A stretch of 64,000 nt of DNA from Arthrobacter sp. PM3 (GCF_003352915.1 NZ_CP022314.1:2575172-2639171), one strand, 5' to 3'. Shown: positions 28,862-38,239, counted from the stretch's first letter. Made by a program: numbers and translations. Notes: generated by a model not told the origin, from the sequence alone.

Positions 28862-29854
28862 GTGGCGACGATCAAAGATGTTGCAGCCCGGGCCGGCGTC
28901 GCGCTCGGAACGGCGTCGCGCGTGCTCTCGGGAAGCAGTCAGACCTCGGCAGATTCCCGCTCACGTGTGCTGACAGCCGCCGCGGAACTGAATTACATCG
29001 CCAACGGACCGGCACGCTCGCTACGTCGTTCCAAGACCAACGTGCTCGGCCTCCTTGTCTCAGACATCCGGAATCCCTTCTTTTCCGACCTTGCCCATGC
29101 CGCCGAGCAAGAGGCCGGAAGGCTCGGCTACACCGTGCTCCTTGCGAACGCCAACGAAGAGCAGGCCAAGGTTGATGACTACTTGCGCATTTTCGCTTCG
29201 CAGCGCATCGATGGACTTCTGCTGTCTCCACAGGGCGGGCAGTCGCCGCAACTTGAATTGCTTCGCGCGACGGGGCTACCACTGGTGCTCCTGAACCGCA
29301 CCGTGGACGGTCTGGACGCACCGATGTTCGGGACCGACAACGCCGGGGGCGTCGCAAGTGTGCTCGACTGGCTGCAGCGGCGTGGGCACCGGGATGTCGC
29401 ATATGTCGGTGGTCCGTCGACTATTTCCACCGGTGCCGAGCGCCTCGCCGCATACCGGGCGGGACGCGAATCCCATGGAATCAGCATGGACGAGGCGCTC
29501 ATCGACGAGGGCGACTTCCTGCCCGGCGGCGCGGCGAAGGCGATGCACCGAATTCTCGACAGGGGCATGCGCCCAACCGCGGTGTTCGGTGCGAACGGCC
29601 CGACGACTTTGGGTGTAATTCGCGCGCTTCGACAACGCCTGGGCCCTGACTGGTCGGCGCACATCGCGGTCGTGTCCTTTGATGACCTCGACTGGTTCGA
29701 GTTCGCGTCGCCGCCAATCAGCGCGGTTCGAAATGACGCGGCAACCATCGGACGGCTCGGAGTTGCGGGGCTCGTCGACTTGATTAATGGGCGCAGCGTG
29801 GATTCGGTGCGAGTCCCGACCGAGTTCTTCGATCGCTCCGCGGGCATTTCGTGA
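28862..29854 (+). CDS. LacI-family transcriptional regulator
   Basis: This 330-residue protein starts at a GTG after GGGAG. The N-terminal HTH and hinge (IKDVAARAGVALGTASRVLS, ending SLRRSKTNVLGLL) bind the operators. Residues 60-330 are a periplasmic-binding-type effector domain (DGLLLSPQG, VLLNRT, FGTDNAGGV, VVSFDD). It is divergent from the kinase-isomerase-MHS operon with operators at both ends of the gap, so it most likely represses that operon until a sugar or sugar phosphate is present. Confidence 0.92.
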   Translation: MATIKDVAARAGVALGTASRVLSGSSQTSADSRSRVLTAAAELNYIANGPARSLRRSKTNVLGLLVSDIRNPFFSDLAHAAEQEAGRLGYTVLLANANEEQAKVDDYLRIFASQRIDGLLLSPQGGQSPQLELLRATGLPLVLLNRTVDGLDAPMFGTDNAGGVASVLDWLQRRGHRDVAYVGGPSTISTGAERLAAYRAGRESHGISMDEALIDEGDFLPGGAAKAMHRILDRGMRPTAVFGANGPTTLGVIRALRQRLGPDWSAHIAVVSFDDLDWFEFASPPISAVRNDAATIGRLGVAGLVDLINGRSVDSVRVPTEFFDRSAGIS

Positions 29855-29976
29855 ATGCCGCTGCATTGTCCCAAGGTTGTTCCCGCAACGTCGCCGCGAA
29901 GCGCTGAAGGTCCACAGATGCGGCAGCCGGCCAGGGTGATTGCGGCCGCAGCGAGCGGGCCGAGGTCACTCTGGGA

Positions 29977-30759
29977 CTAGGACTGCAAGGACTGCATCAC
30001 CGACAGGTGCCCGGCCCGGTCCGCGATGAGGCACTTCGCCAGGTAGAACGGCCGGTTGGCGTGTTTGACGTACTGCGTCAGCACCAGGACCGGGTCCGAG
30101 GGCCGCAGGTCCAGCAGCTTCGCGCGGCTCGGGCCCACCTGGCTCAGGCTGATCTGGCACTCGCCCGGGCCGAGGCCCCGTCCCGCAGCCTTGTTGAGCG
30201 CGGCAAGCAGGGTGGTGCCGCCGTCGTCGTTAATTTCCAGCGGCGCGGCGGCACCGCCGGCGAACCGGACGGGGAGGGCGGAGATGTTTTCCTGCAGCTG
30301 GGCGATGGGCTCGCCGTCCCGGAGCAGGACGGACTCCCACAGCCAGCAATCCTCGCCGGGTTCGATTCCAACGCCGGGGGCCGCGAATTCGGAGGCCGGT
30401 TGCCGCACCACCTGGATGCGTTTGATTTCCACCTGCCGGCCGGGGCCGCCGAGGACTTCCTCGAAGGGCCGGATCCGTTCGATGCCGATGCGGGGGAGGG
30501 TGTCGGCGACGAACCGGCCGACGCCGCGGCGGGCCCGGATGAGGCCGTCCTCCTCGAGCAGCATGAGGGCCTCGCGGACCACGGTGCGGCTCACCTTCAT
30601 GTCGGTGCCGAGTTCGGTCTCGGTGGGCAGCATGGAGCCGGGCTGCAGGACGTTGTTGCGGATGGCTTCGGCGATCCGGGAGTACACGGCAACCCTCAGC
30701 GGCGAGCCGGGCTGGGCCTCCACCGGCTGGGACAGGAACCGGACGGCGTCCTGGTGCAC
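29977..30759 (-). CDS. GntR-family regulator with UTRA domain
   Basis: This 260-residue protein has the GntR winged helix at residues 20-90 (TELGTDMKVSRTVVREALML, RRGVGRFVAD) and a C-terminal UTRA ligand domain of the HutC subfamily (LLRDGEPIAQLQENI, LVLTQYVKHANRPFYLAKCL). It stands alone; the closest plausible target is the operator-bearing ribokinase/nucleoside promoter at 23.1 kb. It may sense a sugar phosphate or base; this is inference. Confidence 0.88.
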   Translation of the reverse strand: MHQDAVRFLSQPVEAQPGSPLRVAVYSRIAEAIRNNVLQPGSMLPTETELGTDMKVSRTVVREALMLLEEDGLIRARRGVGRFVADTLPRIGIERIRPFEEVLGGPGRQVEIKRIQVVRQPASEFAAPGVGIEPGEDCWLWESVLLRDGEPIAQLQENISALPVRFAGGAAAPLEINDDGGTTLLAALNKAAGRGLGPGECQISLSQVGPSRAKLLDLRPSDPVLVLTQYVKHANRPFYLAKCLIADRAGHLSVMQSLQS

Positions 30760-30968
30760 GTTATGCCTCGCTTAGCGTTTGTTCAGGGAATCCCAGCGTA
30801 CCGCGGGTGTGACGCGTTTGTTGGACAAGCGGGCTTGAAGCTATGGCCCGGCGCCGAGGAGCCCGGCCTTGCCGGCCCCGTGCGTGCTGAAGACCCGGAC
30901 TCCTGAAAGTGCGGGACAATGGAAGGCCCGACCACGAAAGCGGGCCACCTTGATTCGTCTCCAGCACG

Positions 30969-31742
30969 ATGCCGACGGCGTCACCCGGCCGGGCCATGGA
31001 ACTGAGTAGCGCCGGCCGTCTGGATCCGCTGCTGTATCCGTGGGACCCGCCTGCGGCCTCGGGTGTCATGGACGGCAATGAATTCCGGCCGCTCGAGCCT
31101 TCAGCCGGACTGGAGGAAGCCCTTGCCCAGGCCGGCGCGGCACCGCTGGAAGCCCGGTCCCTAGTGGTCTCCATCGGCTCGAATGCCAGCGCCGACGTGA
31201 TGCGGCGGAAATTCGCCAACTACCACCAGCCTGTCAGCGCCGTCCTGCCGCTGGTCCGGGGGCAGCTCCACAACATCGCCGTCGGCCACTCCGCCCACGT
31301 GAGCAAGGCCGGGTACATCGCCGCCGCACCGTATCCGCTGCCGGGAGAGTGCACAGATGTCTGGCTGTCGTGGCTGGACGATGTCCAGCTGCTGGCCCTC
31401 GACGAAACGGAGCCCAACTATCGGCGGATCCAGCTCGACGGCGACGCCTGCCCGCTCTTGGCGGAGCACGGGCAGCGTCCGGAGGAGTTTGCGCTGTTCA
31501 CCTCGCGCTGGGGCGTGCTGACCGACGGCGACGGCGGGAAGCTTCCCTTCCTCGACCAGCCTGCCCTCTTCGGGATCCTCGCCGGCAGCGGCACCGGGGA
31601 CCTCCTGGAGGGGAAGTCCGTGTTCGACGGGCCGCCGGAGCGTGTTGCCGAGCAACTCGCGATACCCGCCGTCCAAGAATGGGCCAGAGAATGGTTCAGC
31701 TCGACCGGCCTCGCCGCACCCGTGGACTTCGACGGGTCTTGA
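30969..31742 (+). CDS. Conserved-looking hypothetical protein
   Basis: This 257-residue soluble protein of unknown function contains VVSIGSNASADVMRRKF near 65 and a run LVRGQLHNIAVGHSAHV, weakly reminiscent of the gamma-glutamylcyclotransferase fold (GSN start), but the usual catalytic Glu context is not evident. No good RBS precedes the ATG at 30969 or the alternatives at 30996 and 31068, so the start is uncertain. It has no operon partner. Confidence 0.6.
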   Translation: MPTASPGRAMELSSAGRLDPLLYPWDPPAASGVMDGNEFRPLEPSAGLEEALAQAGAAPLEARSLVVSIGSNASADVMRRKFANYHQPVSAVLPLVRGQLHNIAVGHSAHVSKAGYIAAAPYPLPGECTDVWLSWLDDVQLLALDETEPNYRRIQLDGDACPLLAEHGQRPEEFALFTSRWGVLTDGDGGKLPFLDQPALFGILAGSGTGDLLEGKSVFDGPPERVAEQLAIPAVQEWAREWFSSTGLAAPVDFDGS

Positions 31743-32067
31743 GCGGGGTAGCTACCCTCTGGAATATCGCCGGGTGATTCCATCCAGCAATGAACGTTTG
31801 TGCAGGAGCGCTTGGAGATTTTCCCGGGCCGCTGCCGGTCAAAAAGGGTACTGGCCAGTAACTTCGGTACGAGCGGGAGCCTCAGGTCTGGACGGACCGG
31901 GCCCGCCCGCGGAGGCGTTTTTTGTGCACATCCGTGCAAATCCGTGGCCGCCGCAGGCCCCGTGCTGCCTACATTGGAGGAGCCGGGCACCCCCGGCTCA
32001 CTCGCAGAACAGGGATTACTGCCGGCCCCGGGCCGCCGCCCGCTGACACGCGAACAAAGAGGTTTAT
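31743..32067. other. Intergenic, possible terminator
   Basis: No gene is visible. GCCTC and GAGGC arms near 31,876-31,917 followed by GTTTTTTG could end transcription from the hypothetical gene. The lipase promoter presumably lies in the second half, just before the AAAGAGG ribosome site. Confidence 0.35.
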
Positions 32068-32916
32068 ATGTCACTGCTCACTAAAGTCCTGTCCGCCGCC
32101 GCCACTGCCGTCCTGGCCGGCTCCCTGGCCGCGGCCCCGGCCCACGCGGGAGCTGTGGAGGTTTCCCCGCCGGGGGCCAACGACTGGGCCTGCAAACCAA
32201 GCGCCGCGCATCCATACCCGGTGGTTCTGGTGCCGGGAACCTTCGAGAGCATGGACAAGAACTGGTCCACCCTCTCGCCCTACCTCAAGAGCGCCGGGTA
32301 CTGCGTCTACGCCCTCAACTACGGCGAGACGAACGGCGTCTATGCCACGGCGCCGGTCGCCCAGTCGGCGCAGCAGCTCGCCCCGTTCGTGGACAAGGTC
32401 CGTGCCGCCACGGGCGCCAAGCAGGTGGACCTGGTCGGCCACAGCCAGGGCGGCATGATGCCCCGCTACTACATGGGCTTTCTCGGCGGCGCCAAGTATG
32501 TCCATCAGCTCGTCGGGATCGCGCCGTCCAACCACGGGACCCAGGGCGTGATCGTCCCCAAGCCGGGCGCCGTCGCCGATCCCAACTACACCGGCCTAGG
32601 CTGCGCCGCCTGCGCGGACCAGCAGGCGGGGTCGGCCTTCATGCAGAAGCTCAACTCGATCGGCGACACCGTGGCAGGCCCGGCCTATACCGTCATCTCC
32701 ACGGTCCACGACGAAGTGGTGGTGCCCTACAACAGCCAGGCCCTCAACGGCCCGGCGCGGCAGGTCACCAACATCACCATCCAGGACAAGTGCCCGGCCG
32801 ACGCCATCGAACACGACCAGACGCCCAACGACCCCGTGGTGCACCAGATCGTGGCCCACGCGCTGGGCAGGGTTTCCGGTCCAGCCGATCCGGCCTACCA
32901 GCCCAGCTGCGTGTAG
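32068..32916 (+). CDS. Secreted triacylglycerol lipase/esterase
   Basis: This 282-residue precursor has a clear Sec signal peptide (MSLLTKVLSAAATAVLAGSL, cleavage after AHA near 27). The mature part is an alpha/beta hydrolase: VVLVPGTFE forms the oxyanion strand, VGHSQGGMMPRYY near 127-139 the nucleophile Ser, HDEVVVPYNS the Asp, and a late HQIVAHAL the His. Paired Cys suggest disulfides. It acts outside the cell on short to long-chain esters and is monocistronic. Confidence 0.9.
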   Translation: MSLLTKVLSAAATAVLAGSLAAAPAHAGAVEVSPPGANDWACKPSAAHPYPVVLVPGTFESMDKNWSTLSPYLKSAGYCVYALNYGETNGVYATAPVAQSAQQLAPFVDKVRAATGAKQVDLVGHSQGGMMPRYYMGFLGGAKYVHQLVGIAPSNHGTQGVIVPKPGAVADPNYTGLGCAACADQQAGSAFMQKLNSIGDTVAGPAYTVISTVHDEVVVPYNSQALNGPARQVTNITIQDKCPADAIEHDQTPNDPVVHQIVAHALGRVSGPADPAYQPSCV

Positions 32917-33054
32917 CAGAGCTCGGGGGACGGGGCGTGGCTGACCTCGGTGGCCCAGAATCGGATCGACCGTGGTCTCAACCTTCGGGATAGCAGATGG
33001 CCAAGGCGGGGCTGCCTACTGGACCTGGACCGTCCGCCTCGGTAGCGTGCACCC

Positions 33055-33492
33055 ATGCCCATCAAACTTGAGAACGTCGGCATCGCCGTCCGCGACCTCG
33101 AAGCGGCGATCGCCTTTTTCACCGATCTCGGACTCACGGTGGTCGGCCGTGACACGGTCAGCGGCGAGTGGACGGACACCGCCGTCGGCCTTGACGGCAA
33201 CCACGCCAAGATTGCGATGCTCCAGACGCCGGACGGTCATGGCCGTCTGGAACTCTTCGAGTACATCCACCCCGACGCGATCGAGACCGAGCCCACGCGT
33301 CCCAATGAGATCGGCATGCACCGCGTCGCGTTCTCGGTCGACGACATCGACAAAGCCCTGGAGATCGCCGCGAAGCACGGCTGCCGTCCGCTTCGCGGCG
33401 TGGCGACGTATCAGGACATCTACAAGCTCACGTACCTGCGCGGCCCCAGCGGCATCCTGGTGATGCTCGCCGAGGAACTGAAGAAAAACTGA
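33055..33492 (+). CDS. VOC-family (glyoxalase/bleomycin resistance-like) protein
   Basis: This 145-residue protein has two beta-alpha-beta-beta-beta halves: VGIAVRDLEAAIAFFTDLGL at the start and MHRVAFSVDDIDKALEIAA in the second half. The metal ligands could be the early and later His and a Glu (LELFEYIHP). The family includes glyoxalase I, dioxygenases and epimerases; the substrate cannot be assigned. It stands alone after the lipase. Confidence 0.85.
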   Translation: MPIKLENVGIAVRDLEAAIAFFTDLGLTVVGRDTVSGEWTDTAVGLDGNHAKIAMLQTPDGHGRLELFEYIHPDAIETEPTRPNEIGMHRVAFSVDDIDKALEIAAKHGCRPLRGVATYQDIYKLTYLRGPSGILVMLAEELKKN

Positions 33493-33555
33493 GGGCCGGA
33501 CCCACGCCGGCCCTTGGGGCCAGTCAATGGTCGCTTTTCGGGCGCCCCGACCTGG

Positions 33556-34851
33556 TTACCGCCCGGCGATGTGCCCGGCCACGTATTCCGCGTCCGCACC
33601 GACCAGCGACAGCGTGGCCGACGCGTGCCGGGTCAGCCACGGCAGCCCGACGGCGTACAGGCCCGGGACCTCGGTGACGCCGCGGGTGTGGCGCGGGTAG
33701 TTCCACTCGTCCAGCACGGGCAGGTCCAGGAAGCCGAAGTCCAGGCCGTAGCCGGTGCACCAAATGACGGAGGTGACGCCCTCGGCGTCGAGGTCGAGGC
33801 GGGCCCCGGAGCCCGCCGGCAGCCAGTCGTCCGCGGGCGCCGGCTCTGCAGGGGGCGCGTCGATGCCGGCCGCGGCGATATACGCGTCCGCCAGGCGCCC
33901 CATCCGCTGCCCGAACCCGGCCTCCACCAGCGCCAGGCGTGCGGGGAGGTCGTCGCTGAAGGTGAGGACGCCGTCGTCCGTTCCCTCGAAGCGGCCGTGC
34001 AGGCGGACGCCGCGGCGGCCGAGCTCCCGGATGTGGATGCTGTGGCCGCCGTCGTTGCCGGAGATCAGCGGGTTGCACAGGAACCGCGCCGCGGGGGAGG
34101 GGAGCTGCTCCACCTGGAAGCCGGTGATGCCGTGCTCCGGCCCGTGCAGGTTGACCTGCAGGATCCAGTAAAAGGTGTCCTGGCCGCGGTAGCGCCGCGG
34201 CGCCTCGGGGCAGGACGAGACCGAGAGGTGCACCTGGCGGCCGGCGGCGAGCAGGTCCTCGGTGATCTGCCCGCCCGACTGCCCGGTCCCCACCACCAGC
34301 ACCGCGCCGTCGGGCAGCTGCGCCGGGTTGCGGTAGTCGTGGCTGTGCAGCTGGCGGATGTGCGCGGGGATCGTGGCGGACGACGGCGGGATCCGCGGCC
34401 GCTGGAACGCCCCGTTCGCCAGGACGACGTTCCGGGCCCGCCAGCTTCCGTGATTGGTGTCGACGGCGAAGCCAGGTGTATCGGCGAAGCCGCCTTTGCC
34501 CTCCGTGACCCGGGTGACCTCCGTGCCGAGCCGCACCGGTGCCGCGATGCGTTGGGCGTAGTCGCGGAACAGGTCGATCACCTCGTCGCGGGGCAGGAAC
34601 GCGTCCGGCTCCGGGCCGTCGTACGTCGGGCCCGGGAGCAGGAAGGCGAAGTTGGGCGTGTTCAGGTAGAAGGAGTCCCACCGGTCCTGCCAGGCTCCGC
34701 CGAGCTCCGGCCGCTGCTCCAGCAGCAGATGGTCGACGCCGTGCCGGCTCAGCCAGTAGCTCGTGGCCAGGCCGGCCTGCCCCGCGCCGATCACGAGGGT
34801 GTCAATTCTTTGCGATGCCTGGCGTGGGGCGGTTTCTTCGGCGGACAGCAT
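33556..34851 (-). CDS. Flavin-dependent monooxygenase (CzcO/FMO-like)
   Basis: From the ATG (MLSAEETAP) after AGGAG the protein has 431 residues. The FAD-binding GAGQAGLATSYWLSRHG is near 22-38, the NADPH-binding VVGTGQSGGQI near 180, and a late TGYGLDFGF near 350 matches the family. It oxygenates a soft nucleophile or ketone using NADPH and O2. Similar proteins are often annotated as potassium/metal transport-linked CzcO, without proof. The start 70 codons further upstream was not used because that extension lacks family sequence. Confidence 0.87.
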   Translation of the reverse strand: MLSAEETAPRQASQRIDTLVIGAGQAGLATSYWLSRHGVDHLLLEQRPELGGAWQDRWDSFYLNTPNFAFLLPGPTYDGPEPDAFLPRDEVIDLFRDYAQRIAAPVRLGTEVTRVTEGKGGFADTPGFAVDTNHGSWRARNVVLANGAFQRPRIPPSSATIPAHIRQLHSHDYRNPAQLPDGAVLVVGTGQSGGQITEDLLAAGRQVHLSVSSCPEAPRRYRGQDTFYWILQVNLHGPEHGITGFQVEQLPSPAARFLCNPLISGNDGGHSIHIRELGRRGVRLHGRFEGTDDGVLTFSDDLPARLALVEAGFGQRMGRLADAYIAAAGIDAPPAEPAPADDWLPAGSGARLDLDAEGVTSVIWCTGYGLDFGFLDLPVLDEWNYPRHTRGVTEVPGLYAVGLPWLTRHASATLSLVGADAEYVAGHIAGR

Positions 34852-35262
34852 GGCTAACTCCTGACCGTCCGGGTTCCTGGCGCTTTGGCTGGCACCCTGC
34901 GCGGATGCTTGCCTTCCCGGACTCGCTCGCTTCCGCGGTCTGCCTGCCGCTTCTGCCGCAGCTGACGGGCCGGGCCGGACTTGTTGGCAGGATATGCCCG
35001 CAGCGTCGCCGCGTACAGGTCCCCTGGCGTGGCGGGGGAGTTTCAGCACTTCGACCGGCAATGGGGCCTTTTTAGCCTTGCCGATCTTTCAAGCCCCACG
35101 GTACGCTCTGTTGCCTCGGCCGATCGACAGGCCGGCAAATGTGCACGCAGCCAACTCTGGGGGGTGGCAGTCAGGGCATGGCCCGTACTGTTATTGGCGT
35201 GCGGTCTCCTTGGTGGCGCCATCAATGAAGAAGCCCGGCTTCTGACTGGATGGAGAGAAAAC
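34852..35262. other. Intergenic, no gene supported
   Basis: It carries the divergent promoters of the monooxygenase and the secreted 165-aa protein. The plus frame is open through it from 34981, but the real start (signal peptide and RBS) is at 35263. No repeats or RNA genes are evident. Confidence 0.4.
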
Positions 35263-35760
35263 ATGAGTACAAGAATGCGGCGCCTCGCGCCTGCGGCAAT
35301 GCTTGCGGCCCTGATGATGGCGGGGGCACAGCCAGCTTCCGCGGCCAGTTTCCCAACCTCAGACCCCCTTCCCGGATGCCAGGGGTTCGACATTACGGTG
35401 AGCGGGGTTAAGGGAAATCAGGCGGTGAAGGTGACCAGGGAGAAGAACGGGTTCATTCGCACGGTCGCAGGCGGCGACGGTTTCATCCTTACCTTTACAA
35501 ACGTGAAAACAGGCAAGGCCATCACAGTGCCGACCAACGGGTCCGTGACGCACACGTTGGCCCCGAAGCCTCCCGCCACGGGAACGACGACGTTCACCTT
35601 GACGGGTCAAAACGTGTTTATCTACTTCCCGACAGATACCGGCGGAGCCCGCACGATTCTGTACACGGGCAAGGCCGTCATCACCAACGACGCGAACGGA
35701 AAATCGACGTTCCAGAGCGCCTCAGGGACGCAACGGAATCTGTGCGACGCCCTGGCCTAA
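35263..35760 (+). CDS. Secreted protein of unknown function
   Basis: The ATG at 35263 follows GGAGAG and opens a Sec signal peptide (MSTRMRRLAPAAMLAALMMA, cleavage after ASA near 28). The mature part, about 137 aa, is beta-rich with regularly spaced Thr/Gly/Val strands (GFILTFTNVKTGKAI, GTTTFTLTGQNVFIYF) and two Cys near its ends, suggesting a disulfide-closed beta sandwich. It is exported; its function is unknown. Confidence 0.8.
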   Translation: MSTRMRRLAPAAMLAALMMAGAQPASAASFPTSDPLPGCQGFDITVSGVKGNQAVKVTREKNGFIRTVAGGDGFILTFTNVKTGKAITVPTNGSVTHTLAPKPPATGTTTFTLTGQNVFIYFPTDTGGARTILYTGKAVITNDANGKSTFQSASGTQRNLCDALA

Positions 35761-35786
35761 GGCGCCCCACCTCGGACTGACGCTTC

Positions 35787-35820
35787 GTTGCAGGCTGCCG
35801 CCCGGGTGGCGGCCTGCAAC
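35787..35820. terminator. Hairpin between convergent genes
   Basis: GTTGCAGGC...GCCTGCAAC arms extend to about 14 pairs around CCCGGGT, midway between the secreted protein (ends 35760) and the TfoX-type gene (ends 35852 on the other strand). It is probably a bidirectional terminator without a T-run. Confidence 0.55.
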
Positions 35821-35851
35821 GGCGACAGGCCAAGCCGCGCGGGGCGCACGG

Positions 35852-36244
35852 CTACTCCTTCCCGGCGCTCGCGTTGGGTTTGGTCGCCTTCAGTGCTTTT
35901 GGCGGCAGCGCGGCGACGTGCTCGAACGCCTTCTCCACCCACGCCCGGGCACGCGCCTGATCGCCGTCGCCCTCGGCGTTCCAGACCTCCGGCAGGCCGG
36001 TGTAGCCGCCCATGGGCCGCTCGGCCGGGCCGAACGGGACGGTCCGCTCGGTGCCTTCCAGCTCCTCTTTATCCGCCTCGGCGAGCTTCACGCCGATTGT
36101 GGGGCCGAACAGGCCGGCGAACATGTTCCCGTGCACGAACGCCCCGAGGTTCCCGAACATCGGCTTGACGACCACCTCGGGATGGTCGGGCAGCACCGAG
36201 CGGAAGTGTTCCTTGTCGGCGTCGGACGCTTTGGGCATTTCCAT
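35852..36244 (-). CDS. TfoX N-terminal domain protein
   Basis: Starting at the ATG of MEMPKASDAD, after GGAGGGAG, the protein has 130 residues. VVVKPMFGNLGAFVHGNMFAG and the GVKLAEADKEELE segment are the TfoX-N fold signature. Standalone TfoX-N proteins are common in Actinobacteria and have no proven link to competence. The tail is Lys/Ala-rich. It is monocistronic. Confidence 0.8.
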   Translation of the reverse strand: MEMPKASDADKEHFRSVLPDHPEVVVKPMFGNLGAFVHGNMFAGLFGPTIGVKLAEADKEELEGTERTVPFGPAERPMGGYTGLPEVWNAEGDGDQARARAWVEKAFEHVAALPPKALKATKPNASAGKE

Positions 36245-36365
36245 GGGGCTCCCTCCGGCAACTGCGCTGGTCACGGGTCTTCCTGCAGGATATGCCCGCG
36301 GCCGGGCGCGGTACAGGTGCCGCTGTTTCCCCGGTGCGCGCGGGATCACGGCGCGTTAGTGCACT

Positions 36366-36977
36366 CTACGAGCCGCCGTCCTCGGGCCCCTCGGGCCCCT
36401 CGAGCCCCTCGGGCCACTCGGGCCACTGGTCAGCCAGCGCGGTCTCAAGCAACCGGTCGAAGCTGCTGATTCCGTAATCGGGCGGGGTGGCCGCGAGGAC
36501 CACCTGCGTCGTGACCGCGTCTATTTCCGGATTGGGGTTCTTCTTCGGCTGCGGCGGGGGCTCCCGAAGGACTCTCAGGTCCAGGCCCGACACGCCGTTG
36601 ACGGAGAGGGGGAGGCTCGTTCCCTTGACCAGCAGCAGCCGGAACTCTTTGGCGGAAAGTTGGTGCGGCTCGGCTGCGGTGAGTTCCAGCAGGACCGCGT
36701 TTGCCGTCGCGGTCAGCCCCTGCAGAAACGCCCGCTCACGCGAGCTCTTGCCCAGGATGACCAGTGCGCTGAACGTGGTGGCGAAGACCCCGACGAACAG
36801 CGCCGTGGCGCCCGGGTCCCGGAGCCCGGGTAAGAAGAGCATCAGGATCAGGCAAAGGACGAATGCGATGACGGAAAATCCGACGAACATGGGCCCGGCG
36901 CCGCCGGCCGGCCTGCCGGTCCATTCCTGGGAAGTGAAGCTGCAGAGTTCCCGCTGCTCGGTGCGTGGAGTTGGCAT
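36366..36977 (-). CDS. Two-helix membrane protein of unknown function
   Basis: This 203-residue protein has two adjacent membrane helices (FVGFSVIAFVLCLILMLFL and ALFVGVFATTFSALVIL, residues 30-75), then a cytoplasmic domain and an acidic Pro/Gly tail. The tail is encoded by a 9-base imperfect tandem repeat (36,380-36,430; units like CCCTCGGGC), so its length may vary. It lies 2 bases downstream of the coiled-coil gene and probably forms a pair with it. Confidence 0.7.
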   Translation of the reverse strand: MPTPRTEQRELCSFTSQEWTGRPAGGAGPMFVGFSVIAFVLCLILMLFLPGLRDPGATALFVGVFATTFSALVILGKSSRERAFLQGLTATANAVLLELTAAEPHQLSAKEFRLLLVKGTSLPLSVNGVSGLDLRVLREPPPQPKKNPNPEIDAVTTQVVLAATPPDYGISSFDRLLETALADQWPEWPEGLEGPEGPEDGGS

Positions 36978-36979
36978 GG

Positions 36980-37618
36980 TCAGTTCCCCTTCACTTCCAG
37001 CAGGGCTTCGGCCAGAAGGATTGCTTCCCGCGCCTCCCGGAGGGTTGCCTGCAGCCCGGTGTCGGGAAACCCCGGCCCGATGCTTTCCGCGCCCATCGAC
37101 AGATCAGCTGCGAGCCTAGTGAGCTTCTCCCGCTCCTGCGCAAGCATCCGGGACGAGGACAGTTTGACCTTGCTCTTCTCCAGTTCGAAGAGTGAGGTGT
37201 TGATCTGGTCCCGGCGCGCCCGGATCGCGGTGCAGACGTCCTGAACGCGCTGCGTGCGGCTGCTGAAGAGCCGCTCCATCTTGACGGCAACGTCATGGAG
37301 ATCGCTCAAAGTGCCGGAGGGCGGCGCCTGCCGGTTCGCGGACTGGCGGGCAAGGAGTTGACTGACGCGTGAGAGCCGCTGTCCCCACAGCTCAGAACCC
37401 GCACGGTTCTGGTCAACGAGCAGTTCCGCTGCGCCAAGTGCCTTACTCAAGGCATCCAGCCGCGGGGCGAGATTCCCGGCCGCCGCGTCCAGGCGCCCGA
37501 TGAATTCGGCGTAGTTATCGAGCGGCGGAACTGCTGCGTCGTCCCGGGGTGGAAGCGCAAGTCCACGGGGCGGGACCGCGCGCGGTTCGGAGCCGGAGGC
37601 AGGTGCGTCCTCGCCCAT
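36980..37618 (-). CDS. Coiled-coil protein of unknown function
   Basis: This 212-residue soluble protein has a Pro-rich start and long helices from about 35 to 200 (RLDALSKALGAAELLVDQNR, SSRTQRVQDVCTAIRARR, FELEKSKVKLSSSRMLAQER). It is the first gene of a two-gene unit with the membrane protein. It may form a membrane-associated scaffold; no family is recognised. Confidence 0.68.
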   Translation of the reverse strand: MGEDAPASGSEPRAVPPRGLALPPRDDAAVPPLDNYAEFIGRLDAAAGNLAPRLDALSKALGAAELLVDQNRAGSELWGQRLSRVSQLLARQSANRQAPPSGTLSDLHDVAVKMERLFSSRTQRVQDVCTAIRARRDQINTSLFELEKSKVKLSSSRMLAQEREKLTRLAADLSMGAESIGPGFPDTGLQATLREAREAILLAEALLEVKGN

Positions 37619-37759
37619 GATCAGCCATCCCTATCCATGACCCGTCCAAGGCAGCCTCGAGCCGCCCACGAATCCCCCACGGGGCAGGCGCATCCATGCA
37701 TCTGCCTGTGAATGCCAATTCTAGAACTCGGGGCAGACGTTGTCTGCGGGGCGGGGTGG

Positions 37760-37938
37760 TAAGTCACCACGCAAATCTCCTGTAGTGTGGAGACCGTTGT
37801 TGTGTTTATGCAGTTCGTAGTTCAGGCAGTACGCGCGGTCGAAAGTCCGTGTTCTTCTGAAGCAGCGGTTTTGAGCACCCCACACCGGAGGACCCGAAAG
37901 TCGGGACTTTTCCTCCACCTTCACGAAGGACAAAAATA
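37760..37938 (+). promoter_or_regulatory. Promoter and long structured leader of the cold-shock gene
   Basis: The roughly 320 bases before cspA hold no gene. The last 140 are probably an untranslated leader, as is usual for cold-shock mRNAs. A nested hairpin at 37887-37916 (GGAGGA/TCCTCC outside, CCCGA/TCGGG inside) sits upstream of the ribosome site AAGGA (37926-37930). Temperature-dependent refolding is a family-based inference. Confidence 0.5.
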
Positions 37939-38142
37939 ATGGCTACTGGCACCGTCAAATGGTTTAACGCTGAAAAGGGCTTCGGCTTCATCTCCCCGGA
38001 CGACTCCTCGCAGGACGTTTTCGCGCACTACTCCGCGATCAACTCCTCCGGCTTCCGCTCCCTCGAAGAGAACCAGAAGGTCTCCTTCGACGTCGAGCAG
38101 GGCCCCAAGGGTCCCCAGGCAACCAACATCCAGGGCCTCTAA
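37939..38142 (+). CDS. cspA: Cold-shock protein (CspA family)
   Basis: A 67-residue single cold-shock domain, full family length. It has [15 protein letters not shown] (RNP1) and DVFAHYSAI (RNP2), which bind single-stranded RNA and DNA as an RNA chaperone. It has its own leader and a strong terminator, so it is monocistronic. The name cspA is by family; paralogues elsewhere are likely. Confidence 0.95.
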   Translation: MATGTVKWFNAEKGFGFISPDDSSQDVFAHYSAINSSGFRSLEENQKVSFDVEQGPKGPQATNIQGL

Positions 38143-38174
38143 TTTCCTAGAGAACCGGGACCGTTAGGTTTCGA

Positions 38175-38208
38175 GCAGGGCCCGTCCTCGGACGGGCCCT
38201 GCTTTTTT
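38175..38208 (+). terminator. Terminator of the cold-shock gene
   Basis: GCAGGGCCCGTCC and its exact complement (38175-38202) form a GC-rich hairpin directly followed by TTTTTT, 33 bases after the stop. Confidence 0.9.
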
Positions 38209-38239
38209 GTTTAACACGCGTGTGCTGCCTGAGGTGCCC

